NCBI GenBank assembly: GCA_026122225.1
Contig: JANEZZ010001863.1
Span: 248,001 to 312,000 of the forward strand
Direction: 5' to 3'
DNA: 64,000 nucleotides
Origin: Heloderma charlesbogerti
Lineage: Eukaryota > Chordata > Lepidosauria > Squamata > Helodermatidae
A program made the position numbers and the translations under genes. Shown here one piece after another: positions 30,216-40,266 of this stretch (position 1 is the stretch's first letter; each line of letters opens with the position of its first letter). The notes below the pieces were generated by a model. It was not told where the DNA came from. It saw only the letters and a program-made list of their open reading frames with translations, and ran no database searches.

Positions 30216-30612
30216 GAGAGCAATCCTATGGCTACTAGACACTGTCTAGATGGCCATAGGATTTTTTGGTTCCCAGAAACTGTGCTCCCCTCCCCTGCTG
30301 CCTCATAAGGAGCACGGTTCTTCCCCATCTCTGCGCTCATAAACGCAACAGGGAGTAGGCAAAAAGGGGGCATTCCCAGGGGCGGAGCGGGGACTGCAAA
30401 AGTGTCATTAGGACGCTTCCTATGCACCGTGCAGCCGCCCCGTCCCATTCTGATATCCCCAGTCAGACAGCCCAAATCATCTGTCTAGCCAAAAATGTAG
30501 TGGGGCTGGAGTGCGGAGGAGAGGATCTCTTCTGTGCTCTGCCCACGCTGCACTGGATAGTAGGCCGCATCTGAGTTCAGAGGCGGCCCACTATCCCGAC
30601 AGGATTGTGCTC
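30216..30612. mobile_element. TWA-flanked MITE, 397 bp, abutting the previous one
   Basis: GAGAGCAATCCTATGGCTAC to ACAGGATTGTGCTC, with TAA at 30,213-30,215 and 30,613-30,615. It shares its left TAA with the right border of the preceding element, so the two lie end to end in the same orientation. Confidence 0.75.
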
Positions 30613-30615
30613 TAA

Positions 30616-33163
30616 AAGTCTAGTGAAAAGGGAGGGAGAAGAATGGATGGATTGAGTTTGCTGTTGATTAAGTTCATTTGTTTGTATTGTGGGGGGAAGG
30701 AGGGAGTTGACTGGCTGAACTGCAGAAAGGTCACAGAACACTCACAAACATTCAGACTGTGGAGAGGGAATGATCAGTTACTTAATGCTGGAAACAAGGA
30801 CAGCTGCTGTGAGGGAGGAGGGAAGGTCACTTTGGTTATGGGGGGAAAAAGTGGGACTGTATACTGCCATTCGCATGGGGGCACAGAAAGGCAAAGAGGG
30901 CAATTTGTTTTGCATTCTGATTCAAACTGCACAGCCACATAATATATTTATTTATTTACATTACAGCAGCACATATGATGCACCTGTGTACAGGCCTGAA
31001 GATTGCACCTCACTGCAAAAGAGCCGATAAATGATTGCAGCCTGTTTAGATTGTAATATGAACCGACATTTAAGAAATTGCTCAGAGCCCCATCTGCTGA
31101 GGTTATGTAACTCTGGGATCCCAAGTAGTGTTAGAAGCAGGATTTGCTGCACAAATAGAAGAGTGTCTGGTAAGATGATTAAGGGGGAGGGAGAGAAAAA
31201 ATAAGGCAAAATTACCCAAAGAGCTGTCATTTCTGTATTCACAAGTGAATGACGGTCTAAAAGCTGCAGAACTGCAAATATGCCTATGAGTTTCTGTTTG
31301 CTCTTGAAAGGATTCTTGTGCAAATATGCTGGGATTCTTGGATAAATAATAGTATTTGGTAGCTAACCTTATTTTAAATTGTGAAATAAAACAGCTTATT
31401 GATTTCCATATCATGTCTGTTAACGTTTAAAAGGTGCTATTAATATTGTAAAATTTGAATTGAAACCCACTAGGTATTTCTCCCCTCCCCTCCCCTCCCC
31501 TCCCTTCCTTTTCCATGTGGCCTTATGTAACTGCTGGCATTCAGAAAATCCAGGCCACGAGTACCCTAAAATAACCTCTTCCATCAGCACTCATTAAAAT
31601 GACTATAAATAAAGCATAGCTGCTCCTAGGTTTTTTTTTATACTATCATGAGGTCTTCCTGTAGTAAACCAATACGAAAGGAGCCATAATTCACAGCAAT
31701 GCTATCTCCAAAATATCTAGTGAATACACCTGTAGGAGGTTTTTTTTAATGCAGCTTGGAGTTACACCTTGGAGTTATTTTGTTGTTTACATTACTTTTT
31801 TTTTTTAACATAGTGAATAAAGGCAGTGTGAATGCAAGGGTCAGCTTACGAAGACTTGTTTTCTAGCACCTGAAAACTTGCCCATTGCAGCATTTATTCT
31901 CCAAGGTAACAGAATTCATACATGTGGCACATACATGTTGCAATCGCTGGGTTGCCAACTTGTCAATTTGCCTCTGCAGCTGTGATTTACCAGAGGCCTG
32001 AGCATTGGCAACAATTAGATAAAAGTTTTTATCCCGTCTCCCAGCCATGCCTGGAAAAGCTTTACCTGCATTATTCGACGTTGATCCAGGCTGCTGTTAA
32101 AGGCACAGCAGCAGGGGCAGCATGAAAAAGCTGGCAACCTTGGGCTTTTCCATTGCCAGTGCAGGGAGATCCCCCAAGTAGTTTCTGCCTGGAACGCTTG
32201 GAAGAGGCACTGTGGATTTGGGTGACTACAGGGAGAGGAGTCCTGTTGTGCTGTCAATACTTGTATTAAGGAGGGACATTGAACGAATCTGGCTTTTTTA
32301 CTCGGGCAAAAGCAGCACCTGGTGAAATCCATTGGTTTATGCTCTTATTAAAGGCATAGGAGCCTTGTCCTCTTTGGCATCCACTGGAGACAGATCTGGA
32401 GTAGAGCACCATCAGGGGCAGTGCTAAAAGATCCGGGGCTCAGAGCCATAGGGTAGAAAACTGGACAAATCTGCATGTGTTAATTTACATATGCCAATAT
32501 ATGTGCATCATTAGAAAGAATTACTATAATTTAAATTGTATAGAAGGCAGGCTAATTAACCTCTTGCTTGCTTTCAGGACAGAAATGTGCAATGTCCCAA
32601 ACTGTGTTTGCTTAACACTTACCCTCCATGCGCCGACACTTTTCCTTGGTCTTTCAGGCCCACATTCAGATAGGAAGGATGGAGTGCCTGGGACCAGCAA
32701 AGAGCTGTACGGCACCTTAAACATTTATCGATTAATTGCAAACGGAACATGGCACACCAGCAAGGGAGAGTGTGGGAATGTACTGCAGACTATAATAACC
32801 CCTGCTCCTAGGCTGCAAACTTACACAATTACTAGGGAGTAACCCCCATTAAACATAGTGGGACTTACTTCCGAGTAAATCCTCACTTGCTCCCCCCTCC
32901 GCCCCCATCACCAACAAGCACAACAGCACCAGAGAGCGACCTTAGGACTGAAGGATGTTGCCTGGACCAGGTGACAAGGCAGAGAGAGCAGCCCCCAAAG
33001 GTGGCTCCTCATTTTATTTCAAATGCTTTATTTTGGTAGTGTCTGGGATTCTAAGACACGTCTTTCTTTTGTACAGTTCTTGGGTTCTACCTTCTTGAAA
33101 TCCTAAAATCTACACCAAATGTTGCAATATTAAGTTTCTAGCAACCTCCTCCTCATGCAACTA
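30616..33163. other. Repeat-poor island, no gene recognised
   Basis: Longest stretch in the window with few recognisable repeats. It holds T-runs near 31,630, 31,740 and 31,797, a (CTCCC)n patch (about 31,482-31,505), and a remnant of the GAGTAA-type MITE at 32,832-32,880 (ACTAGGGAGTAACCCCC). Frames of 100-120 codons exist (31,323-30,961 minus; 32,477-32,842 plus), but none resembles a protein family I know. It could contain conserved non-coding elements. Confidence 0.45.
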
Positions 33164-33166
33164 TTA

Positions 33167-33291
33167 GGGCGCAATCCTATGCATGTTTAGACAGAGAAAA
33201 GGCCTACAGCTCCCAGCATTCCCCACCCACTCCCAGGAATGCTGGAAGTTGTAGGCCTTTTCTGTGTCTAAACATGCATAGGACTGCGCCC
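33167..33291. mobile_element. TWA-flanked foldback MITE, 125 bp
   Basis: GGGCGCAATCCTATGCATGT to TGCATAGGACTGCGCCC, with TTA at 33,164-33,166 and 33,292-33,294. The arms continue inward (GAAAAGGCCTACAGCTCCCA against GGAAGTTGTAGGCCTTTTC), so nearly the whole element folds into one hairpin. Confidence 0.85.
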
Positions 33292-33549
33292 TTAAAGTAC
33301 CAAAATGCATAGTTGGATAGCTTTTATTTGGACCAGCCAAAATTCTTAATGAAGGTATTGCCCATATGGACAAAAACCCGTGGATTTTGGGCTTTTATTT
33401 GTCATAGACCAGCAAGGTTACCTTTGTTTTTGGTTGTTTGTTTTTTAAATTGCCAAAGTTATCAGTCCCCAGGTTTCTCTCCAGTTCCAGATATTGAAAC
33501 TATCTTCAGGGTGGATAAGGCAAGTTGCAGCTCTGAGCACATTTACTAA

Positions 33550-33636
33550 GGATTCCAATCCTGCATACACTTACTGAGGAGTAAATCCCATTGAACTCAA
33601 TATGACTTCTGAGTAAATGCGTTTAGGATTACACAG
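33550..33636. mobile_element. TWA-flanked MITE (GAGTAA type), 87 bp
   Basis: GGATTCCAATCCTGCATACA to TTTAGGATTACACAG, with TAA at 33,547-33,549 and 33,637-33,639. The internal arms GAGTAAATCCCATTGAACTC and TGACTTCTGAGTAAATGC form an imperfect hairpin. Confidence 0.7.
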
Positions 33637-33757
33637 TAAATTTGATGTAATCCTGAACGTGTTTCCCCACCCACAGATCCCTCCGTACCCCCAGTTGTTT
33701 CCATACCCCACATAATTTCCTGTATCATATCAGCTACCTTTTCCCACCCCACGGGTA

Positions 33758-33835
33758 GAATCATAGAATCATAGGGTTGGAAGGGGCCTACAAGGCCATT
33801 GAGGCCAACCCCCTGCTCAATGCAGGAAACTTTGT
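33758..33835 (-). mobile_element. CR1 3' terminus (reverse)
   Basis: AGAATCATAGAATCATAGGG, TTGGAAGGGGCCTACAAGGC and CCCCCTGCTCAATGCAGGAA. Only the last ~75 bp of CR1 is present. TTTGTAGCCATG is then repeated at 33,831 and 33,850. Confidence 0.8.
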
Positions 33836-33839
33836 AGCC

Positions 33840-35535
33840 ATGCAGGGTCTTTGTAGCCATGTCCAGGGCTGGCCCCAAGACTTTTTACTACCTGAAGCAG
33901 AGCAGCAAATGGCCCCTCCCCTGCTCCCCCCACCTGTCATAGTGGATAGTAGTACTCAAAGCCTGTCAGAAAATCCTACAAGCACCTCTCCCCTTCCCTA
34001 GATTACAATAATATGCATGTGAACATACAATAATAATAGCATGCGAACATGCAATAATAATAAATGAATAAAATAATGAATAATTTGCTGGCTTTTCATG
34101 ACATCCCAAATCAGCTGTGTGGGACAGCTGTCTCAGGCTCTAAAATGTGTGTGTATGTGTGCGCATGCATGCACACGCTCGCACACATGTGTTTGAAGGA
34201 ACCTGTCTCCTAAGGACACCCCTATTTGTAATAAGGGATGAATGGACAGGGGAGAGGAGGGCATTTGATTTCAGAAAAAAGCCTCAGGCAGAAAGATTCA
34301 AAGGAGCCAGCAAGAGGAGAAGCACATGTGGGCAAAAAGCCAGCTAGTCCATGGGGATCAGATGCAACAGAGATAATCAGGGCTCCTGCACCTTCATTTC
34401 AGCAAGTGCCAGTTTTCTCCGGTCAAATAAAAAGCAACATCTTTCAAATGACTTTCTGTACAGTGGGCTGCTGTCCATGAAATCATCTTATGCCACAGTA
34501 AATTTGTGAGTCTTCAAGGTGCCACAAGGCATTGCGGCTTCTGAACACAAAAGAGCCCTTATCCTCCTCCCATATCTATTTGCCTTTCTCTAACCTAGTG
34601 CAAACTCCTGGTGCCGAGAAGGACCATTCATCCACCAGAATCTGGCCACACGGATCATGCAAAAAGCAGGAGCACTCCAGAAAGATGACTGCAGAGCCAA
34701 GGAGCTCCAGACATACTCAGGCAAGCAAGCTGGCAAGCCATGCGCTCATACATTACCTTGTCCCAAATTCAGACACTGCTGTTCATTCAAACCCTTTTTG
34801 CAAGAAAACCCCACATCTGTTTCCCCCCAGGGTAAGGGGCCTGAGCCAGCTTGGAGGAAGTAACAGATGAAGAAGGCCTCCGGCACTCCATTTGGTATGT
34901 GATCGTGTGCCTGCTCTTCCTCTTGTCAGGGCCTCACTGCCTACAATGGCCAAGGGCACAAGTGCAATTGCCCCAGTAGCAATTGGCTGGGCAGGCCTTT
35001 GCAGAGTCAGACACACTCCAAGAAAGGAGGATGACAGTGGTGCTGTTAAGCAATTTTGGACTCTGAACGTAATGAAAATAATGAGCCAATAGTGGAAGGA
35101 AAGGTGGCAGTCTCCTCTCTAGTTTAAAGGGCTGGTGCCTTCATGCTAAGCTCCCTATTAGTCAGCTAAGGAAATAAGACTGCAAGGCTATTGAGTTCAG
35201 AAGGAAGAAGTAAGCTTGTATTAAGCCGGATGATGGCAACTGGGGCAGCTCTAAAGATCCAGGGCATCGCTCAAGAAAGGTTCCATGGCCCATGCTCAGG
35301 TGAGCCCTCCCCAACACCACCCATGAGCATCATTCTCTTGGACCTCTTGGGCAGAAACACCTGGGAGGAGTAGCCTTTGCAAAAACAGCCTGTCTTTCTT
35401 TAATTATTATTCTGCACAAGGGTATGTATGAGATTCTCTCCACTTTACTTCTCTATTTTGCTTCTCTTCATGGGGCAAAGGAACAACCCCTACACAGGGG
35501 CCATAGCTCCTACCCAGGTGCTACAGCTAAGTGGT
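33840..35535. other. No gene recognised
   Basis: Mostly unassigned. It contains an AATAATAA-rich patch (34,008-34,083), a GT/GC microsatellite (34,145-34,195) and a short relic (TTGTGAGTCTTCAAGGTGCC, 34,504-34,523) of a widespread amniote repeat. The plus frame 34,532-34,870 shows no domain. Confidence 0.45.
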
Positions 35536-35537
35536 AG

Positions 35538-35735
35538 AGCAGCCTTCCTCAACCTGGTGCTCTCTGGATGAATTGGCAGGGCCCGCACCAAGGGTAGGCA
35601 TGGTTGGGCACCTGCTGAGAGCCCAACCCCAGTGGGTCCCCACTGACAAGAGCCCCCGGAGTTGTTGCACACAGTATTAGTATTATATTTATTTATATCC
35701 TGCCTTTTTCCCAATACTGGGACTCAAGGTGGCAT
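35538..35735 (-). mobile_element. DNA-element remnant and L2 3' end (reverse)
   Basis: AGAGCAGCCTTCCTCAACCT at 35,536 is one terminus of the CCAACCTGG foldback family. At 35,675-35,735, ATATTTATTTATATCCTGCC with CCAATACTGGGACTCAAGGT is a reversed L2 3' end. Confidence 0.55.
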
Positions 35736-35739
35736 TCTC

Positions 35740-35915
35740 TGCCTCTCTGTCTCTCTCTCTCACACGCACGCTCACACACAAACACACACACAGTGTCTTT
35801 CACATAGACATGCATTCACTCTCACTCACTCACTCACACACACACACACACACACACAGTGTCTTTCACATAGATATGCATTCACTCTCACTCACTCACT
35901 CACACACACAGTCAT
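35740..35915. repeat. CA/CT-rich minisatellite
   Basis: GTGTCTTTCACATAGACATG and CATTCACTCTCACTCACTCA followed by (CA)n occur at about 35,793 and again at about 35,859 (GACATG becomes GATATG). This gives about two units of roughly 65 bp inside CT/CA-rich sequence. Confidence 0.85.
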
Positions 35916-36149
35916 ATGATCACTGAGGGGGGTGGGGAAGACTGAGGCTTTAAAGTCACTGCCCCCAGCAATCCTGATAGCTTGGGCAGGGAATGCAATG
36001 CCTCTTCCCCAGCCCCTCAGCAATCCTACTGGGAAAAGAGGGTGAGGGAATGGTTCCCCGCACATGCCCTGTTTCTCTGCAGAATTGCTGATGGGGGTAA
36101 CTGGAGGTGGGGCTAGGTCTGCTGCGGCGGGATGCGCAGGCACCCACTC
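35916..36149. other. No gene recognised
   Basis: Unassigned; the MIR relic begins after it. Confidence 0.45.
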
Positions 36150-36640
36150 TGGCTTACAGTGTCCTTCACATAGCACTTTAGAGCAGAGCCGTACATACCT
36201 TATCTCATTCATCCTTACAGGAAAGGAAAGGTTCCTCCTGTGCGAGAACCGAGTCATTGCTGATCCCTAGAGGGATGCCGCTTGCGCTGGCGTTTTCATG
36301 GCAGACTGTAGCGGGGTGGTTTGCCATTGCCTTCCCCAGTCATGGCTACCTCTCCCCCAGCAAGCTGGGTGCTCATTTTACCGACCTCGGAAGGATGGAG
36401 GGCTGAGTCGACCTGAGCTGGCTACCAGGGGCCCAGCTTCCGCTGGGATCGAACTCAGGTCGTGGGGAGAGTTTCGGTTGCAATAGTGCCGCCTACCACT
36501 CTGCGCCACACGAGGCTCTTCATCCTTACAACAACCCAGTAAAGTAGGTCAGTATTACTAGCTCTATACAACAGATGTGGGGCTGAGGTTAAGAGATGGT
36601 GACTGCTGGCCTAAGAGGCCACCTAGGCAAGATTTGAAAC
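36150..36640 (-). repeat. MIR-like SINE relic (reverse), split by a younger SINE
   Basis: TTACAGTGTCCTTCACATAG, CACTTTAGAGCAGAGCCG and TATCTCATTCATCCTTACA continue after the insert as ACAACCCAGTAAAGTAGGTC, GATGTGGGGCTGAGGTTAAG and CTAGGCAAGATTTGAAAC, in the order of a reversed MIR 3' half and core. Confidence 0.65.
36220..36518 (-). repeat. Reptile tRNA-derived SINE (reverse, complete)
   Basis: On the minus strand the head is GAGCCTCGTGTGGCGCAGAG with TGGTAGGCGGCAC, and the B-box GAGTTCGATCCCAGCG. The body includes GGCAATGGCAAACCACCCCG and ends CACAGGAGGAACCTTTCC. It is flanked by the exact 12-bp duplication TTCATCCTTACA (36,208-36,219 and 36,519-36,530). Confidence 0.85.
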
Positions 36641-37654
36641 GTCCCCCGTTTTACGAAGAACTGTTTTGAAAAGGTCCTGCTGGTCTCTCTCACCTACTCC
36701 ACAAGGCTACGAATGCCATTGCAGCAGCGTACGCTGGAGGCTGTTTCCTCTAGCGATGCAAAAAAAAGAGGAAGTCAGTGAGTTTAGATTAAACTGTTTG
36801 CTGCCAAGGAAAAACAATAGGGCACTACTGAAGGAAAAATGAATCATAACCTGATGTGGGGAAACACCTGTGAAAGGTTACTTGTATCAGTCTTAAAATA
36901 ATGCATTAAAATAGTAGCCAAAAATCCTGAACAAACTTGTTTCTCCATTGTGTATCAGGAGTTGAACCCTGCCTGGATTAACCATTATGCTAAGTATGCT
37001 ATAGATAAGGCCCAGATGTGCACCCGAGATATGGCACAGTTACTGGCAACATACTGACTCCTGATATGGCTTACAGTCCCTTAAACTAATGGCCTAGCGT
37101 CCGCACTGGCTACATAGTATTGGCAAGCATGGTTTCTGGATAGGCAAAATGACCTTCTCTGCAGGCTTTGGCATGGTCTGATAGCCGTGGAGATGCTGGC
37201 ATCACGGACTTTGATGGCCAGTGGCTTGTCCGAGCAGGCAGTTTTTCCTATCGCACCTTCACCTCCTTGGATGTGGGGTGACGGAAACAGGGTTTTATTA
37301 CCCTCCCCCCTCCCCGACCCTCCACTTTTGAGTCTGGCTAGACATGAGAGAGAAATCGCTATCTTTGGAGGGAGCCGGCAGAAAGCAGGTGATGGGGCAG
37401 ACGGCAGTGCTGCAAGGTTACACAGTGCTTTGGGGGGAATTATACCACTTTAAAGAACAGCATAATCAGGGTATTCACCAGCTCCCTCCTGCTCAGCTTG
37501 TATATTTGTAAATGAAAAGGCATTAGGAAAACCCAGAAACTGTCTAATGTCCTCTCCCTATGAGAGACCTGATCCTGCAAACTCTGCCCTTGAATTTTCC
37601 TACTGGTGAGGGAAGTGGGAAGCACAACACTCTATGTGGGTTTAAAGCAAGTCT
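36641..37654. other. No gene recognised
   Basis: Unassigned sequence with no coherent coding frame. Confidence 0.45.
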
Positions 37655-38345
37655 GTGGCTCACCGGATGCCTATGTTGTGCTTTTTCCAGCGCCAGGTGA
37701 AGACCTTCTTATTTCCCCAGGCATTTTAGTCTTTCCATTTCTGTTGAGTTAAATCTCTTAGGGAGCAATCCGACTGAGATAGGCGACTGCCTCTGAACTC
37801 GGAGGCGACTGCCCATCCAATGCAGGGCAGGAGAAACATGGAGGGGATCGTCCCCACTGCGCTTCAGCTGCCCTGCATTCGCTGCTAGACAGTCGATTTT
37901 GGCTGTCTAGCCATGGGAAGTCAGAGCGGGGGAAGTGGCGGCTGGATGACATGTTGGATGTGTCATACTGGCATTTCCAAGTTCCCCACCCCGGCATGCC
38001 CCCAGGAACACCCCATTTTCACTGCTCCATGCTCCTCTTCCGAGTGCAGAGCATGGGGCCGTTCTGCACGGCCTACAAGGCAGCGTGAGAGGCAGTGAAG
38101 GGAACCGACCTATCCTATGGCCATCTAGCCTCTGACTAGCGGCCATAGGATTGTGCCCTTACTGTATTTTAAATCTTTGCAGTGCTGCTAGGGATTAGTT
38201 TGGGTTTTATTTTTATTTTGTACTGTGGTTTTCAACTTTTATATTGTAACTCGTGTTGAATTTTATGGTTTTAATTAACTGCCCAGAGAGCTTCAGTTGT
38301 ATTTATTACAGAAATGTAATAAACAAACAAACAAATAAATAAACA
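37655..38345 (+). mobile_element. L2-type LINE 3' fragment, split by a MITE
   Basis: CAGCGCCAGGTGAAGACCTT, ATTTCCCCAGGCATTTTAGT before the insert, then ACTGTATTTTAAATCTTTGC, TTTTAATTAACTGCCCAGAG and AGCTTCAGTTGTATTTATTA with an (AAAC)n tail after it. Confidence 0.7.
37761..38158. mobile_element. TWA-flanked MITE, 398 bp
   Basis: GGGAGCAATCCGACTGAGAT to GCCATAGGATTGTGCCC, with TTA at 37,758-37,760 and 38,159-38,161. The interior is reversed relative to the 28.2 kb element (GGAGGCGACTGCCCATCCAA, CCTACAAGGCAGCGTGAGAG). It lies inside an L2 tail that reads through when it is removed. Confidence 0.8.
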
Positions 38346-39586
38346 ATGGGGATTCCCAGATGGCCATGCCCGCTTCCCTTGGCCTCACCCCATTTCCCCT
38401 GACCACCTATTGTTTGGCGGTCTCCTTTTTGCCTAATATTTGCCTCATCCCAAATGGCTGATATGCCTCCCCCAAGGCCGAGTTACTAACAGTATGACCT
38501 TTAAGCTACAATATGCTGCCATTTGGGGGAATTGTGGCCTAACACCTTTTGCCTTTGGCCTTACACCTTTTACCTTCAGCCCCACCCATCACTGCAATGT
38601 GGTTCCCAAGACGTTGTCCCCATGGGGTTTTTCCTGTGAGTTTGCTGCATTTTGAGGTTATTCAGGGCACATGATGTCTTGGCAGTCCTGCAGCCATCCT
38701 GGAGATTTGTGCTGGAAAAACCAGTTTTTCTGAGACTGCTTTAAGTCTGATTGTTTTCCTTGATTTGGCTTCTCTGCACTTCTGTTGTGGTGTGCACCAA
38801 CCCTCCATATTTACTTTGGCATGATAACCTTGCCCGGGGATGTGACTTTCACCTGGCTGTGACCCCACTGACCCCAGCCAAGGGATGTTTCCCCAATGTT
38901 TCCCCTCCCTGTGCTTCCCCGATGTTTCTGCCACTTCACAGCTGGCCATTCAGGAGTTCTGAGCTACCTCATGGTATTTACTTCACCTTGCCTACCATTA
39001 AACTCTCGTGCCCATCCCTACAAAGTAAAGGTGTGCTCCATCCAGCAGCCTCTAATGTTAAAAAATCCCCTTAAATCGATAAGGAGTGAAAGTGCAACGT
39101 TTATCAAAACTGTGCCTCCAGTTTATCAAAGGTAACTAATGGGTGGCTCTAAAGTCGTTACAGCGGGAGAACACTGAAGTGTATTTAGTGAGAAAGCCAA
39201 TACAAAGGGTTTCAGGGGCTAAGGCTTGAGGGAGTGAAGACTCACGGTGTCCCACGTGTTACTCTAGGCAAGGGACCTACGGCCAGATCACAGTTCCTGA
39301 AGTAGTTACTGCAGAACTCCGCAACTGCGCATTTAAAACCTGTAGTGGGCTTTCGGCTTTACAAATTCATCAGAGTGCTTTGGGGAGCTTGGGGGGCTGT
39401 GGCTGGATGGCTGATTTCAGAAAGCTGTTACTGCGGGTCACCAAGAAAGCGCATTCACAGGTATAAGCAGTCGGGTCGTGCTGGTACGTAAGCTTTAGGG
39501 TGTTAAATCGCAATTGCACACTAGCAAAATTCCCACCAAGGTCCTTTGGGGCTATTCCCCCCCTTTCAGACTATTGCCCTTCCTTT
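38346..39586. other. No gene recognised
   Basis: About 1.2 kb directly upstream of L2 copy C. It has repeated motifs such as CCTTTTGCCTTTGGCC/CCTTTTACCTTCAGCC (38,548-38,582) but no family I can name. It may include upstream sequence of the Harbinger-related locus that continues at 43.26 kb; no terminal repeat was identified. Confidence 0.4.
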
Positions 39587-39614
39587 CTCTCCCCAGGGCT
39601 TCCGGTGAGGTACC

Positions 39615-39990
39615 TGCAGGAGAAGCCACCACCACCCCCACCACCGGAGAAGAGGCGTGCTTGACGCCGCTGGGCCTGCTGCTGCTGCCGCTGGGCCTGC
39701 TGCTGCCGCCGCTGCCACCACCACCAGGCCTTCCCTGTGGACTTTTGCCTGGCAGACCGCCAGTCCCTGCAGGACCAGGCCCCCAGGTACCGAGCCAGCT
39801 GTGCTGCTCCACCTGCCCCCTCCCTGGAGGGGCTACATAAGCTGGCTGGCTGAGGTGGCCTGGGAGAGCCAGGGCCTGCAGGAGAAGCCACCACCACCAC
39901 CACCGGGGAAGAGGCGTGCTTGCTGCTGCTGGGCCTGCTGCCGCCGCTACCACCACCACCAGGCCTTCCCTGTGGACTCCTGCCTGGCAT
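39615..39990 (+). promoter_or_regulatory. Tandem-repeat 5' UTR of L2 copy C (262-bp monomer)
   Basis: TGCAGGAGAAGCCACCACCA begins at 39,615 and again at 39,877, a 262-bp period; the second monomer is partial and stops at CTGTGGACTCCTGCCTGGCA. Each unit is GC-rich with CCACCACC and GGGCCTGCTG repeats. Tandem 5' monomers act as promoters in some other LINEs; promoter function here is inferred. Poly-Pro and Ala/Gly frames across it are compositional. Confidence 0.6.
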
Positions 39991-40266
39991 TTTTAAGGGA
40001 ATTTTAATTGTTTTGTTTGTTTGTTTTATTTTGTTGGGGGGGATTTTGTTGTGTTTTTAGGGGTGGGTAGCCTGCCTGATAGGCGGGAGCGAGGGGGCAT
40101 GTGTCCACCTGATGGAGGCAGTGGGGGGAGTGTTGGGGGCCAGAACTTACCGAGGCTGGGCGGCAGGCGCTGGCGGAGCGCTAGGGGCAGGCCATGCCAG
40201 GTAAGGGGAACAAGGGAGAGATGTGTAGTATCTGTCCCCTGCTCCGGGCCTGTCCAGAGCCAAAGG

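Noticed and set aside
31863..32842. Short host exons in the repeat-poor island
   Set aside because: Frames are short, lack convincing splice sites on both sides and resemble no family; kept only as an island worth comparing.
35740..35915. CRISPR-like array
   Set aside because: Repeats are simple CA/CT sequence without unique spacers in vertebrate DNA; the same applies to the 81-bp minisatellite.
39552..39990. Pro-, Gly- or Ala-rich proteins on either strand
   Set aside because: They translate the GC-rich tandem monomers of the L2 5' UTR in several frames equally well.
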